Shown: positions 17,922 to 31,179, numbered from the stretch's first letter. The stretch is 64,000 nucleotides of DNA from an uncultured Bacteroidales bacterium (GCA_944322605.1 CALUPD010000020.1:1-64000), one strand, 5' to 3'. Program-made: numbers and translations. Notes: generated from the letters alone by a model not told the origin.

Positions 17922-20222
17922 TCAGATATTAGCATTTTCGTTTTTGTCCGGACCCGGCAGCTCGTCCCTTTTCGCGTTTACGATGCTCGGGATTTCTCCG
18001 ATTTTAGATATAAGGTTGTTCAGGTCGTTCGTGCTGTGGACATAAAGGTCTATGAAGCCTTCGAATACGCCGTCATGCGTTTCCACGGAAATTTTCCTGA
18101 TGTTCACGTTGTAGTCCAAGGTTATTTTCTGGGTGAGGTCGTTGAGCAGGCCTATCCTGTCGATGCCCCTGATCTTTATCCTTGCAAGGAACGAGAGGAT
18201 GGTATGCTTGCTCCATTTGGCCTTTACTATTTTGTCCCCGTGCATGGCCGCAAGCGTGGTCGCCGTCGCGCAATTGGATTTGTGCACCACGACTTCGTTG
18301 TTTTCGAGGAATCCTATTACCGAATCCCCCGGTATCGGGTGGCAGCATTCCGCCACGCGGTAGGTAAGGGAATTGTCCTCCGGATTTTCTTTAAGCAGGA
18401 AGTCTTCCTTCTTGTTGATGGAAACAGCGTCCTGCCTGCTGTCCTTTCCGTCCTGGCTGCCGCCCATTATCTTTGAGAACGACAGTTTCCAGTATTTCAC
18501 GAATTTGTTGTCGCTGTTTTTCTTGAGTATCTTTTCAAGGTCCTTCAGGTCTACTATTTTGGTGCTGATTTTGGTGTACAGCTCTTCTTTGTTGGAAGCA
18601 TGGTAATAGGCCATGAGCTTGTTGAGTACCCTTGCCTGCATCTGCACGCCGAGTTCGGACAATCTGTTTTCGAGTATCTTTAGCCCGTCTTTTATGGTTG
18701 CCTTTGCATCGGCCTTCAATGCGTCGTATATGATGTTTTTTGCCTTTTGGGTCTTTACGAAGTCAAGCCATTCCTTTTGGGGCTTTTGCGATTCGGCGGT
18801 TATGATATTCACCTGGTCTCCGTTGTGGAGGACATAGGACAGGGGAACGAGCTTCATGTTGACCTTTGCGGCAATGGCCTTGTTGCCTATTTCCGTATGT
18901 ATGTTGTAAGCGAAGTCCAGGGCTGTCGATCCTTTCGGGATGTTCTTGGATTCGCCTTTCGGCGTGAACACGTACATCTCGGGCAGGAGAATGTCCGAAT
19001 GGAATTTGTCGAGGAATTCCAATGCGTTCACGTCCGGGCTTTCGATTGCCCCGCGCACGACTTCGAACCATTTGTCCATGTCCTTTTCATCGGAAGTGGC
19101 GTTCGGGTCCAATGCCTTGTACATCCAGTGCGCGGCCACTCCCTTTTCGGCGATTTCGTTCATCCTCGTGCTTCGGATCTGTATTTCTACCCAGTTGCCT
19201 ATCGAACTCATGACCGTGCAGTGCAGGGCTTCGTAACCGTTCGGCTTGGGAGTGTTGACCCAGTCCCTTATCCTCGACGTGTTGGATTTGTATATGTCGG
19301 TTATCCTTGCATATATTTGCCAGCAGGTATACCTTTCCGATTCTCCTTCCATCGGCTCGAATACGATCCTGACAGCGTAGATGTCGTAGATTTGATCGAA
19401 TGTCACGCCCTTTGTCCTCATCTTGTTCCATACGGAATAGATGCTTTTGGTCCTTTTGGAAATGGTGAACTTGTACCCTGCTTCAGTGAGGGTCTTGGCT
19501 ATCGGCTCCATGAACTGGTCTATCGCGCATCCCCTTTCGGAAATGACGTCGTTCATTTTTTCCTCTATGAGGCGGTAGTCTTCCGGTTCGCTGTATTTGA
19601 GCCATATGTCTTCCATCTCGGATTTTATGTTGTACAGCCCGAGCCTGTGGGCGAGAGGAACGAATATGTACATCGTTTCGCTCAGGATCTTGGCCCTTTT
19701 GTGCACGGGCATGTACTGGATAGTGCGGACATTGTGGAGCCTGTCCGCCAGTTTTATGAGGATTACCCTTACGTCGTCGTTGAGGGTAAGCAGCATCCTC
19801 TTGAAGTTCTCGGCCTGTATTGTCGTCTCATAGTTCTTGTTGCTTCCATCGCCGTGCGTGGCGTCTATCGTGTGCTTTATTTTCGTAAGCCCGTCGACGA
19901 AAGAGGCGATTTTGTCGCCGAAAAGGCGCTGGATGTCTTCTACGGTATATTCCGTGTCTTCAACCACGTCATGGAGGAGGGCGGCGGCTATCGATTTGTA
20001 TCCCAAGCCTATTTCGTTTACGACTATCATGGCTACGGCTATGGGGTGCAATATGTAAGGTTCGCCCGATCTGCGCCTTACGCCTTTGTGGGCTTCGTTC
20101 GCGAATTCGAATGCTTTTATTACTGTTTCATATTCGGACTGGTTCGCGCATCTTTTCAGGCTCGCGATTTTCAGTTCTTCGAATTTCTTGTTTATGAGGT
20201 CTGTGTCTTCTTGTGTAAACAT
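17922..20222 (-). CDS. Bifunctional (p)ppGpp synthetase/hydrolase (Rel/SpoT)
   Basis: 766 residues, normal for a long RSH. The N-terminal HD hydrolase domain keeps the metal ligands (H59 in LHPIAVAM, H84-D85 in LLHDVVEDT, D160 in LADRLHN). The synthetase domain (~240-370) has SKRTKSIYSVWNKM, IYDIYAVRIV and KPNGYEALHC. A TGS domain follows (~415-475, VFTPKGESKNIPKGST) and a C-terminal ACT domain (~690-766). Both hydrolase and synthetase motifs look intact, so it should make and degrade (p)ppGpp in the stringent response. It heads a tightly spaced operon with an Ig-like lipoprotein, a barrel, ispG and the tricorn protease. Confidence 0.96.
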   Translation of the reverse strand: MFTQEDTDLINKKFEELKIASLKRCANQSEYETVIKAFEFANEAHKGVRRRSGEPYILHPIAVAMIVVNEIGLGYKSIAAALLHDVVEDTEYTVEDIQRLFGDKIASFVDGLTKIKHTIDATHGDGSNKNYETTIQAENFKRMLLTLNDDVRVILIKLADRLHNVRTIQYMPVHKRAKILSETMYIFVPLAHRLGLYNIKSEMEDIWLKYSEPEDYRLIEEKMNDVISERGCAIDQFMEPIAKTLTEAGYKFTISKRTKSIYSVWNKMRTKGVTFDQIYDIYAVRIVFEPMEGESERYTCWQIYARITDIYKSNTSRIRDWVNTPKPNGYEALHCTVMSSIGNWVEIQIRSTRMNEIAEKGVAAHWMYKALDPNATSDEKDMDKWFEVVRGAIESPDVNALEFLDKFHSDILLPEMYVFTPKGESKNIPKGSTALDFAYNIHTEIGNKAIAAKVNMKLVPLSYVLHNGDQVNIITAESQKPQKEWLDFVKTQKAKNIIYDALKADAKATIKDGLKILENRLSELGVQMQARVLNKLMAYYHASNKEELYTKISTKIVDLKDLEKILKKNSDNKFVKYWKLSFSKIMGGSQDGKDSRQDAVSINKKEDFLLKENPEDNSLTYRVAECCHPIPGDSVIGFLENNEVVVHKSNCATATTLAAMHGDKIVKAKWSKHTILSFLARIKIRGIDRIGLLNDLTQKITLDYNVNIRKISVETHDGVFEGFIDLYVHSTNDLNNLISKIGEIPSIVNAKRDELPGPDKNENANI

Positions 20223-20252
20223 TAGGCAAAGCGATTTAGCCTATAAAGATAG

Positions 20253-20285
20253 CAAAAATATGCGTATCGGGAAAAAGAACTTCAA
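20253..20285 (-). promoter_or_regulatory. Promoter of the rsh operon
   Basis: The minus-strand TATTTTTG box (plus 20253-20260) matches the Bacteroidetes -7 element; TTGA (20282-20285) lies 21 nt upstream as a -33-like element. The box is about 30 nt before the rsh start codon. Confidence 0.6.
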
Positions 20286-20335
20286 GTTCCGCCTGAAAAT
20301 CAAAGGAGATTGTCTGCAAAATGGCAGGAGTTTGA

Positions 20336-20440
20336 CCCGAAATGAGGGATTTCAAGCCTTGCGAAGACGAGAAAACCGCAGTGTGCTGGTGTACATTGCG
20401 GTTTTTCGAATCAAGCGTGACATGGAAAGCACCCTTTTGA
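20336..20440 (+). repeat. Dispersed repeat R2, copy 1 (terminator-like core)
   Basis: About 105 bp closely matching 56194-56300 in the same orientation: CCCGAAATGAGGGATTT, then TTGCG-AGA, a hairpin AACCGCA...TGCGGTTTTT, AATCAAGCGT and an ending like ACCCTTTTGA. The stem is conserved but the loop differs between copies. It lies between hydG (end) and rsh (start), both minus. The rest of the 315-bp gap (20441-20537) shows nothing recognisable. Confidence 0.75.
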
Positions 20441-20537
20441 ATTTGCCTCTTTAAGGATGCATTGTCATTTGAAATGCCTTAGGCTAAATTCAGCAATGCC
20501 GTTTGAAAAGGCGTCCGGGCGTTATCGGGAAATGCCG

Positions 20538-21971
20538 TCAGAAAAGCAGGTCCCTTTTCCCCGTCTTGATCTGCGCGAGCTTGGCCTTGACGGCGTCGCG
20601 GCGGGCAGGATCGGCAATCTTGTTTATTTCTTCTTCTACGAACGCGAAGCCTGTCTTTTTGGTTTCCTCGCTTGCATAGTCTTCGAGGTATTCGGAGAGG
20701 GTGAGCAGGGCGTTTGGCGTGCAGAAATTGCCGATGAATCCCGGAATCGCGTATTCCATGAAATGCTCCCCGGTCCTTCCGACCCTGTAGCATGAGGTGC
20801 AGAAGCTCGGTATGAATTTCTGCTGCATAAGCCAGCGTATCACGCTGTCGAGATCCCTCGTGTCTCCGACCTGGAATTGCTCCTTGCTCAAATCCTGGTT
20901 CTTGTCATGCCTGCTGTATGCCCCGATTTCGAGTTTCGTACCGGCGTCTATTTGCGACACTCCGAACTGCATCACGTCGTCCCTTATCGCTTCGCTTTCC
21001 CTTGCGGTCATTATCAGGCCCGTATAAGGCACGGCAAGCCTGAGGACGGCGACAAGGTGCTTGAACTCCTCATCGCTTACGAACTGGAAATCGTTCGGGT
21101 CAAGCCCGTTTGCAGGCTGTATTCTCGGGAAGCTAATGGTGTGCGGGCCGACTCCGTACCTGTTCTGGAGGTATATCGCGTGCGAGACGAGGCCGAGTAC
21201 TTCGAATTTCCAGTTGTAGAGTCCGAAAAGCGCTCCGATTCCCATGTCGTCTATCCCTCCCTGGAAAGCCCTGTCCATTGCGTTGAGCCTCCACATGTAG
21301 TCGCCTTTCACGTCTCCGGCCGGATGGAATTTGGCATAGGTTTCCTTGTGGTAGGTTTCCTGGAATACCTGGAATGTGCCTATTCCTGCTTGTTTGACGG
21401 TTTTATAGCCGTTTATGTCGAGCGGGGCGGCGTTTATGTTGACCCTTCTTATTTCGCCGTTGCCTATTTTCGTAGAGTAGCATGTTTTCACGCATTCGGC
21501 TATGAATTCAGGGGTGTATTTCGGATGTTCGCCGAACACGAGGATAAGCCTTTTGTGCCCTTCCTGTTCGAGGTTGAGCAGTTCGCTTACGAGTTCTTCA
21601 TGAGTGAGGGTTTTCCTTACGGTCTTGTTCCCGAGGCTGGCCCTGAATCCGCAGTACTTGCAGTTGTTTATGCAGTAATTGCCTACGTAAAGCGGGGCGA
21701 ACAGCACGATCCTGTTTCCGTAGATCGAACGTTTCAGTTCCCTTGCGGTATTGTATAGCTTTTCAAGCCCTTCCTTCGATTTTATCGCAAGCAGGGCTGC
21801 CGTTTCTTCGAGGGTAAGCGCTTTCTTTTCCTTGCTTTTTGCAAAAATCTCTTCTAATCTTACAGGATCTTCTTTCGTGTTCGCGAGCAGATTCTGTATC
21901 TTTTCGTCATCTATGAAGTCTACTGCGTCTGGAGTAAGGCTCATATCCATATTAAGATTGTGTTTGATCAT
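20538..21971 (-). CDS. hydG: [FeFe]-hydrogenase H-cluster radical SAM maturase HydG
   Basis: 477 residues from the ATG at 21971; a longer frame to 22088 would overlap the upstream YihY gene and adds unrelated residues. HydG cleaves tyrosine to make the CO and cyanide ligands of the hydrogenase H-cluster. The radical SAM motif is C100-x3-C104-x2-C107 (YCINNCKYCGF). The C-terminal auxiliary-cluster motif is FCTSCYRVGRTGEHFME, which with the length separates HydG from ThiH (~375 residues). It follows the YihY gene by 20 bp, making it the last gene of the ligA-flavodiiron-thioesterase-yihY string. HydE, HydF and the hydrogenase itself are not in this window. Confidence 0.92.
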   Translation of the reverse strand: MIKHNLNMDMSLTPDAVDFIDDEKIQNLLANTKEDPVRLEEIFAKSKEKKALTLEETAALLAIKSKEGLEKLYNTARELKRSIYGNRIVLFAPLYVGNYCINNCKYCGFRASLGNKTVRKTLTHEELVSELLNLEQEGHKRLILVFGEHPKYTPEFIAECVKTCYSTKIGNGEIRRVNINAAPLDINGYKTVKQAGIGTFQVFQETYHKETYAKFHPAGDVKGDYMWRLNAMDRAFQGGIDDMGIGALFGLYNWKFEVLGLVSHAIYLQNRYGVGPHTISFPRIQPANGLDPNDFQFVSDEEFKHLVAVLRLAVPYTGLIMTARESEAIRDDVMQFGVSQIDAGTKLEIGAYSRHDKNQDLSKEQFQVGDTRDLDSVIRWLMQQKFIPSFCTSCYRVGRTGEHFMEYAIPGFIGNFCTPNALLTLSEYLEDYASEETKKTGFAFVEEEINKIADPARRDAVKAKLAQIKTGKRDLLF

Positions 21972-21991
21972 CGTGTAGTTTTTTATATCAG

Positions 21992-22936
21992 TTAATCGTC
22001 TGTTTCTATCTTGTATTTGTCCACGTTCTGGAAGGCGTGCGAAAGCTCCGCCCCGATAAGTATGATCCACCAGCTTGTGTTTATCCATATCAGGAACAGC
22101 GGCACGGCTGCGAATACTCCGTATATGGTGTTCATCCTGTTCACGAACAGCTGCGTCTCGAAGTAGAGGTACTGCACGGCCATGAACACTATGGCTGTTA
22201 CGATCGCGGCGTTTATCGCGGCTGCGATGTGTACTTTCTTGTTCGGGATGTACTTGAACAGGGCGGTGAATGTCGAGGCCGTTATCAGCCCGGCGATGAT
22301 CCAGACCGCGAATTCCTTTATGCCGCTCAAAAACGCGAGATCCGGTATGTAAGTTTCAAGGGACGATGTGAACATTACCGCCGCCCAAAGGAAAGCAAGG
22401 ACGAAGAAAGGTATCAGTATCATCAGCCCTATGTAATAGGTGAACCTTTTTATGAAGGACCTTGCCTTTTCTACCTTCCATATGCCGTTGAAGCTTTTCT
22501 CTATGTTCTGCATCAGTATTATTATCGTCCACAGGAATACGGCGAAGGATATTGCGCCGTAGATTCCGCTTTGCCCGGTCTTTATGATGTTTTCCGCAAA
22601 GGTAAGAAGCATCTGTATGCGTTCTTCGCTTTCCGTGAATGTGGAATAGAGCACGTTCTCGAACCACTTGTGTATTCCGAACCCTCCTGTTACCGCGAAC
22701 AGCAGGGCTACGAGCGGTACTGCGGCAAGGGCTGAGAAGAAACTCAGGCTTGCGGCCTGTATCCCGATCTTGTCCGTGGAAATTCCTTTTATCGTCAGTA
22801 TGGATACTTTCAGATAACGCATGAAACGGGCCTTGACCTTGCTTAGTTCAGTAAAGTCAAGAACCCATATGTCATGTGAAAGAAATTTATACAGCCTTTC
22901 GTATCCGTGTACTATTTTTTTTACTTTCTTAGCCAA
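21992..22936 (-). CDS. YihY/BrkB-family inner-membrane protein
   Basis: 314 residues with about six hydrophobic helices and the family phrases GIQAASLSFFSALAAVPLVALLF, LWTIIILMQNIEKSFN(GIW) and PLFLIWINTSWWIILIGAELSH. The UPF0761/YihY family has no settled function, although transport has been proposed. It overlaps the upstream thioesterase gene by 8 bp and is followed 20 bp later by hydG, so it is almost certainly co-transcribed with them. The cytosolic N-terminus is Lys-rich. No missing segment compared with the family is evident. Confidence 0.88.
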   Translation of the reverse strand: MAKKVKKIVHGYERLYKFLSHDIWVLDFTELSKVKARFMRYLKVSILTIKGISTDKIGIQAASLSFFSALAAVPLVALLFAVTGGFGIHKWFENVLYSTFTESEERIQMLLTFAENIIKTGQSGIYGAISFAVFLWTIIILMQNIEKSFNGIWKVEKARSFIKRFTYYIGLMILIPFFVLAFLWAAVMFTSSLETYIPDLAFLSGIKEFAVWIIAGLITASTFTALFKYIPNKKVHIAAAINAAIVTAIVFMAVQYLYFETQLFVNRMNTIYGVFAAVPLFLIWINTSWWIILIGAELSHAFQNVDKYKIETDD

Positions 22937-23290
22937 GCTTAGCCATGAATTTTTCCGGGTCTATTATATATCTGACATGTTCGGCGTTTCCTATTTCGCC
23001 TTTTTCGTCCCTTGCCGTGATCCTGAAGCTTACCCTTTTTCCGTCGATTCCTGTGATTTCGGCTTCGGCTTCGACTTTTGCTCCTGGTTTGCAGGCTCTT
23101 GTGTGCCTTGCGCTTATTTCGATTCCTACGCTGTCGTGGCCATGGCTTTTAAGCAGGTTGAAAGCGGCGGATTCCATAAGGCCAATCATGGCAGGGGTCG
23201 CATAGACCATAAGGCCTCCCGATGCGTGGTGCAGGGCGGTGTCGTTTTCCCCGACGACGCTTCTGACAATTTTCTTTTCTCCCTGTTCCA

Positions 23291-23291
<1 letters not shown>
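22929..23291 (-). CDS. Hotdog-fold thioesterase (FlK-like)
   Basis: 120 residues of a single hotdog domain. The phrase SGGLMVYATPAMIGLMESAAFNLL is the central helix region of FlK/thioesterase-like proteins, and GIEISARHTRACKPGAKVEAEAEI matches their following strands. Proteins of this group hydrolyse small acyl-CoA thioesters; the substrate here is unknown. The gene overlaps the flavodiiron gene by one base upstream and the yihY gene by 8 bp downstream, so it is translationally coupled within the operon. Confidence 0.85.
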
Positions 23292-26576
<3,285 letters not shown>

Positions 26577-26632
26577 GGTATTTGCATAGGGACACAGCGT
26601 TTGTTGCAAATGAAGTTTAAATCATACGATAT

Positions 26633-27865
26633 ATGCGTAAGTCAATTTTGATTTTGGCAGGCGGCGGTCCTGCTCCCGGAATCAATGCGGTCGTGGCCAG
26701 CATTGCGAAAACTTTCATGGCCAAGGGTTTCAGGGTCCTCGGGCTTCATGGCGGCTATAAAGGCCTGTTTTCCATGGATCCTGATTACATGCAGTTCGAT
26801 TTCAGGCTCGCGGATTCCATTTTTGACAGGGGCGGCTCTTTTTTGAGGATGAGCAGGTACAAACCGACCGAAACGGATTACAGGGAGAATTTCAATTTGC
26901 GTTTCTTCAAGGATCATGACATAAAGCTGCTCGTCACTATCGGCGGAGACGATACGGCTTCTACTGCCAACGCTATCGAGAAATTCCTCGAAGCGAATAA
27001 ATACAGGATAAGCAGCATACATGTGCCGAAGACTATAGACAACGACCTGCCGCTGCCTGAGAACGCTCCTACGTTCGGCTTTTATTCAGCTGCGGCAAGC
27101 GGCACGACAATCGCTTCTACGGTTTACGAGGACGCGAAGAGCAGCGGTTCGTGGTTCATAGTTTCGGCGATGGGAAGGTCAGCCGGATACCTTGCGCTCG
27201 AAATAGGCGGGGCCTGCCATTACCCGATGATCATTATTCCGGAAATGTTCAACAGGACGGAAATAACATTGGACAAGATATTGAACCTCGGAATATCTTC
27301 CATATTGAAAAGAAAGGCGATGGGCATAGATTACGGCGCGATAATGGTATCCGAAGGCGTATTCCACAAGCTTGGAGACAAAGAGCTGATAGATACCGGA
27401 ATAACGTTCACTTACGACGATCACGGGCATCCTGAGCTCGGGAAAATATCGAAGGCCCAGATGTTCAACGACCTTCTTGACGCCAAACTTGAAAAGCTCG
27501 GGCTGAAAGTGAAGTCCCGCCCGGTGGAAATAGGTTACGAAGTGCGTTGCAGCGATCCGATAGCTTTCGACCTGATGTACTGCTCGCAGCTCGGGATGGG
27601 AGTCTACCAGCTATATACGGAAGGCCATACCGGGTGCATGGTTTTCGTGGATGAAAGGGGATACGTCACTCCTTTGTTCCTGAAAGGCATCCAGGATCCG
27701 GCGACAGGAAAGATCCTGCCGAGGGCCGTGGATATTACGACCGACCGGTCAAGGGCGATTTTCGATCATCTGATGAATTACGTGACGGAAGACGACTATG
27801 ATTCCGTCCGCGCGTGGGTCGAGAATCCGGCTGAATATGATTTTCGTAAAATATTGAACTGGTAA
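26633..27865 (+). CDS. Phosphofructokinase, pyrophosphate-type
   Basis: 410 residues. The PFK fold motifs are present: GGGPAPGINAVV at the N-terminus, GGDD at 104-107, PKTIDND at 132-138, and MGRSAGYLALEIG. GGDD instead of GGDG, and PKTIDND instead of PGTIDND, are the substitutions that mark PPi-dependent enzymes, so it likely interconverts fructose 6-phosphate and fructose 1,6-bisphosphate with pyrophosphate. Reversibility would let it serve glycolysis and gluconeogenesis. It is a single gene, divergent from ligA by 116 bp. The phosphoryl donor call rests on sequence motifs alone. Confidence 0.9.
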   Translation: MRKSILILAGGGPAPGINAVVASIAKTFMAKGFRVLGLHGGYKGLFSMDPDYMQFDFRLADSIFDRGGSFLRMSRYKPTETDYRENFNLRFFKDHDIKLLVTIGGDDTASTANAIEKFLEANKYRISSIHVPKTIDNDLPLPENAPTFGFYSAAASGTTIASTVYEDAKSSGSWFIVSAMGRSAGYLALEIGGACHYPMIIIPEMFNRTEITLDKILNLGISSILKRKAMGIDYGAIMVSEGVFHKLGDKELIDTGITFTYDDHGHPELGKISKAQMFNDLLDAKLEKLGLKVKSRPVEIGYEVRCSDPIAFDLMYCSQLGMGVYQLYTEGHTGCMVFVDERGYVTPLFLKGIQDPATGKILPRAVDITTDRSRAIFDHLMNYVTEDDYDSVRAWVENPAEYDFRKILNW

Positions 27866-27906
27866 TACAGGCTTTTATGGTTGTCCTCAAAAATGCCCAT
27901 TGGATA

Positions 27907-27954
27907 TGCGGCAAGGCAGGCAAATCCGCGTGCCAGGACGTAGTGCCTTGCGGC
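27907..27954 (+). terminator. Possible terminator after phosphofructokinase
   Basis: TGCGGCAAGGCA (27907-27918) pairs with TGCCTTGCGGC (27944-27954) with one mismatch and is followed by GTTTTG. The loop is long (25 nt) and the T-run short, so this is tentative. Confidence 0.35.
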
Positions 27955-28019
27955 GTTTTGCGCGGCAGGCATTTTGCGGCGAAGCCGTCCGAGGCAGGAC
28001 GACAAGATTGGAAAAGATT

Positions 28020-28949
28020 ATGAATGGAAAGGTAAAAGGTTATATTGACGGAGCGGTTTCTTCCATTACCTACGGCATGATTCCTCTTTTTACGATTCCT
28101 TTGATGAGGGAAGGGATGAGGACGGAGTCGATACTGTTCTACAGGTTTTTCATAGCGACCGCTATCATAGGATTCGTGATGATTTACAGGAAGGAACGCA
28201 TGATTCCTTCGCTGAAGGAGCTTCCGGCGATCGCATTGCTCGGGCTTCTGTATACCGGCTCTTCCATATTTCTCATATGGAGTTACAAATACCTTGCGGG
28301 AGGGGTGGCGACGACGATCATGTTCATGTACCCCGTGTTCGTGGCCATAATGATGAGGGTGGTTTACAAGGAGAAGCTCTCTGCGATGACCCTGTTCGCG
28401 ATAGCCATAGCGATCATGGGCGTTTACCTTTTATATAAGGGGGACGGAACGGATACCCTGAATCTTACCGGAGTGGTATTCGCCTTGCTTTCGGGCATAT
28501 GCTACGGCTCGTATATGATAGTTGTCAACAAAAACAAGTCGGCCGCGTCTTTTTCGGGCCTGCGGCTTACTTTTTACGCCTGCCTTGTCACGGCCCTTGC
28601 AGGGGCGGTGATCGATGCCTCGGCATACGGAGGCATACAGCTTATCGGGTCGTGGGGGGCTTTTGCAAATACGATGCTTCTGGCAGTGCTGTCTACCGTC
28701 TTTTCATGCCTGACTCTCGCTTCTGCGGTAAGGAGCATAGGCTCTACGATTACTTCGGTGCTCGGGGCGTTCGAACCGTTGAGCGCGGTGGTCTGCGGAA
28801 TACTGTTCCTCGGCGAGCCGTTCACATCTTCGCTCGCGGTAGGGATTTTCATGATAATAGCTTCCGTGATGATCATAATCATGGAAAAAGCCAAAGGGAA
28901 GATCATAGCTTCGCTGCGCGGAACGGCAAGGCCGCGCAAGGACGAATGA
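28020..28949 (+). CDS. EamA/DMT-family transporter
   Basis: 309 residues from the ATG at 28020; the frame extends to 27900 but those 40 residues are Arg-rich, overlap a hairpin and do not resemble a transporter start. Ten hydrophobic helices are visible in two homologous halves, as in the drug/metabolite transporter superfamily; the EamA-type closing phrase TITSVLGAFEPLSAVVCGILFLGE near residue 245 is clear. Substrate unknown. The gene ends 52 bp before the DPP-IV gene and may be co-transcribed with it. Confidence 0.88.
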   Translation: MNGKVKGYIDGAVSSITYGMIPLFTIPLMREGMRTESILFYRFFIATAIIGFVMIYRKERMIPSLKELPAIALLGLLYTGSSIFLIWSYKYLAGGVATTIMFMYPVFVAIMMRVVYKEKLSAMTLFAIAIAIMGVYLLYKGDGTDTLNLTGVVFALLSGICYGSYMIVVNKNKSAASFSGLRLTFYACLVTALAGAVIDASAYGGIQLIGSWGAFANTMLLAVLSTVFSCLTLASAVRSIGSTITSVLGAFEPLSAVVCGILFLGEPFTSSLAVGIFMIIASVMIIIMEKAKGKIIASLRGTARPRKDE

Positions 28950-29001
28950 CACATGGCCGGAAATTCCTATATTCGCATAAAATAATATTACATTATACGA
29001 C

Positions 29002-31179
29002 ATGAGAAAAATTTTAATGGGAACCCTCGCTTTGTTTGCGGCTGGACAGCTTTACGGCCAGCCAGGGATACTTGAAACAAGGAAGGCGTCCGATGGCGGG
29101 CGGCTTCTTACGATGGAAGAAACCATACTTTCTCCGGATTTGAAGCCTGAGAACAGGGAATACGTATGGCTTCCGGAAAAGTCATATTATTCGTTCGTGG
29201 ATGACAATGTCCTCAAATGCGGCAACGCGAAGACCAATGCATACGAGGACGTGCTTTCCCTCGAAGAACTGAATTCGATAGCCTCGTCCTCTTTCAGCAG
29301 TTTCCCCGCCTATTCGTGGCGCGGAACGGGGAACATACTCGTTGCGGACGGGAACAGATTCATTAATATAGACCTTGAAGGGAAAAGGCAGGAATATTCT
29401 TTCGAGCTTCCTGAAAACGCTTCCAATGTCGCTCCGTCTCCGGCAGGGGACATGTTCGCGTTTACGGATGGCAATAACCTGTATCTTAGCGATATTGACG
29501 GAAACGTGACTGCCGTGACTGCCGACAGCGACAGGAATATCGTCAACGGCCAGTTTGTCAGCAGGCACGAATTCAGCACCCTTTCCGGAATATTCTGGTC
29601 CGGAGACGGCAAAAAGCTGGCTTTTTACAGGAAGGACGAGTCTAATGTCGGGGAGTTTCCTCTGCTCGACATAAATACCAGGACCGGCAGCCTGATGCTC
29701 ATAAAGTACCCGATGGCCGGAATGCCTTCCGAGCATGTATCTCTCGGAATATACGATCTTGCTTCCGGGAAGACGGTGTTCATCGCTGCGGACGATTTCG
29801 GAAAGGAGCAGTACCTTACGAATCCCGCATGGACTCCGGACGGGGGGCTTTTGCTCGTGCAGGTGCTTGACAGGGCGCAGAAGCACATGAGACTCAATGC
29901 CTATGACACATCGACCGGGGAATTCGTCAGGACATTGCTCGAAGAAGAGAACCCGTGCTATGTCGAGCCTCTCGATCCTGTGGTTTTCCTCAAGTCGGAT
30001 CCGGGCAAATTCATATACAGGACCGACAACAGGGACGGCTACCGCAACCTGTACATTTGCAGCATCAAGGACGGCAAGATCGAAAGGTTCACCGATGTAG
30101 ACGCGGATGTGGCGTATGTCGGGCAGGACAGCAAGCACATATATTATACTTCGGCTGAAATTTCCCCTGTGGAAAACCATTTGTTCAGGAAAGGCATAAG
30201 AGGCGGCAAGCCGAGGCAGCTTACGATGCCTGCCGGATGGCATGACGTGAAATTGAGCGCGGACGGCAAATATTTCATCGATTCGTACAGCAGCATCAAT
30301 GTTCCAAGGGTGATAAACATTACGTCTACCGACCTGAATGCTTCGTCCCCTATGCTTTTGTCGGAAGATCCTTCCGAAGGTTACGCTTTCGCTGAAATAG
30401 ATTTCGGCACTGTGAAAAGCGCGGACGGCAAATACGACAATTATTACCGTCTTATAAAACCTCTCGGTTTCGATTCGACGAAGAAATATCCTCTCGTGGT
30501 CTATGTCTATGGCGGGCCTCATTCGCAATTGGTCAAGAATACATGGCTTGCGGAACTCAGGATGTGGGAAATGTACATGGCGCAGAGGGGGTATATCGTT
30601 TACGTGCAGGATAACAGAGGAACCCTCAATCGGGGGGCGGCTTTTGAAAAAGCCATATACGGCCAGTGCGGCCAGGCGGAGATGGCAGACCAGATGGAGG
30701 GCGTGAAGATGCTCATGTCCCTTCCTTATGTCGATACCGAAAGGATCGGCGTGCATGGATGGAGTTACGGAGGTTTCATGACAATCTCCCTCATCACGAA
30801 TTATCCTGAAATATTCAAGGTGGCCGTGGCAGGAGGCCCTGTCATCGACTGGAAATGGTACGAGGTCATGTACGGCGAGAGGTATATGGGCAGTCCTGAC
30901 GAGAATGCGGCAGGCTACGAGAAAGTAAGCCTTCTTCCAAGGGCAAAGGACTTGAAAGGCAAGCTCCTCATTTGCCAGGGGGCCGTGGACGACGTGGTGG
31001 TATGGCAGCACAGCCTTAATTTCATACGCGAGTGCATCGTGAACAATGTGCAGGTCGATTATTTCCCGTATCCGTGCGCTCAGCATAACGTAATGGGAAA
31101 GGACCGCGTGCACCTTATGGACAAGGTGACGATGTATTTCGACGATTATCTTAAAACCCGTCATGGAGAAAAGGAATAA
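29002..31179 (+). CDS. Dipeptidyl peptidase IV family serine peptidase (S9B)
   Basis: 725 residues with a Sec signal peptide (cleavage near YGQPG). An N-terminal eight-bladed propeller-like region (~30-470) precedes an alpha/beta-hydrolase domain with the nucleophile in GWSYGGFM (Ser ~587), an Asp in VDDVVVWQ (~663) and a His in AQHNVMGKDR (~695); the spacing resembles mammalian DPP-IV. It should remove X-Pro/X-Ala dipeptides from peptides in the periplasm, feeding amino-acid use. The stop codon overlaps the start of the cyclo-ligase gene by one base. Confidence 0.93.
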   Translation: MRKILMGTLALFAAGQLYGQPGILETRKASDGGRLLTMEETILSPDLKPENREYVWLPEKSYYSFVDDNVLKCGNAKTNAYEDVLSLEELNSIASSSFSSFPAYSWRGTGNILVADGNRFINIDLEGKRQEYSFELPENASNVAPSPAGDMFAFTDGNNLYLSDIDGNVTAVTADSDRNIVNGQFVSRHEFSTLSGIFWSGDGKKLAFYRKDESNVGEFPLLDINTRTGSLMLIKYPMAGMPSEHVSLGIYDLASGKTVFIAADDFGKEQYLTNPAWTPDGGLLLVQVLDRAQKHMRLNAYDTSTGEFVRTLLEEENPCYVEPLDPVVFLKSDPGKFIYRTDNRDGYRNLYICSIKDGKIERFTDVDADVAYVGQDSKHIYYTSAEISPVENHLFRKGIRGGKPRQLTMPAGWHDVKLSADGKYFIDSYSSINVPRVINITSTDLNASSPMLLSEDPSEGYAFAEIDFGTVKSADGKYDNYYRLIKPLGFDSTKKYPLVVYVYGGPHSQLVKNTWLAELRMWEMYMAQRGYIVYVQDNRGTLNRGAAFEKAIYGQCGQAEMADQMEGVKMLMSLPYVDTERIGVHGWSYGGFMTISLITNYPEIFKVAVAGGPVIDWKWYEVMYGERYMGSPDENAAGYEKVSLLPRAKDLKGKLLICQGAVDDVVVWQHSLNFIRECIVNNVQVDYFPYPCAQHNVMGKDRVHLMDKVTMYFDDYLKTRHGEKE

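Noticed and set aside
20538..22088. HydG starting at 22088
   Set aside because: The extra 39 residues overlap the YihY coding region and are not HydG-like; the ATG at 21971 fits the family.
29182..31164. 660-codon minus-strand frame opposite the DPP-IV gene
   Set aside because: An antisense shadow: the plus strand has signal peptide, propeller and catalytic motifs, while the antisense product resembles nothing. The same applies to the long antisense frames over rsh and the first lipoprotein.
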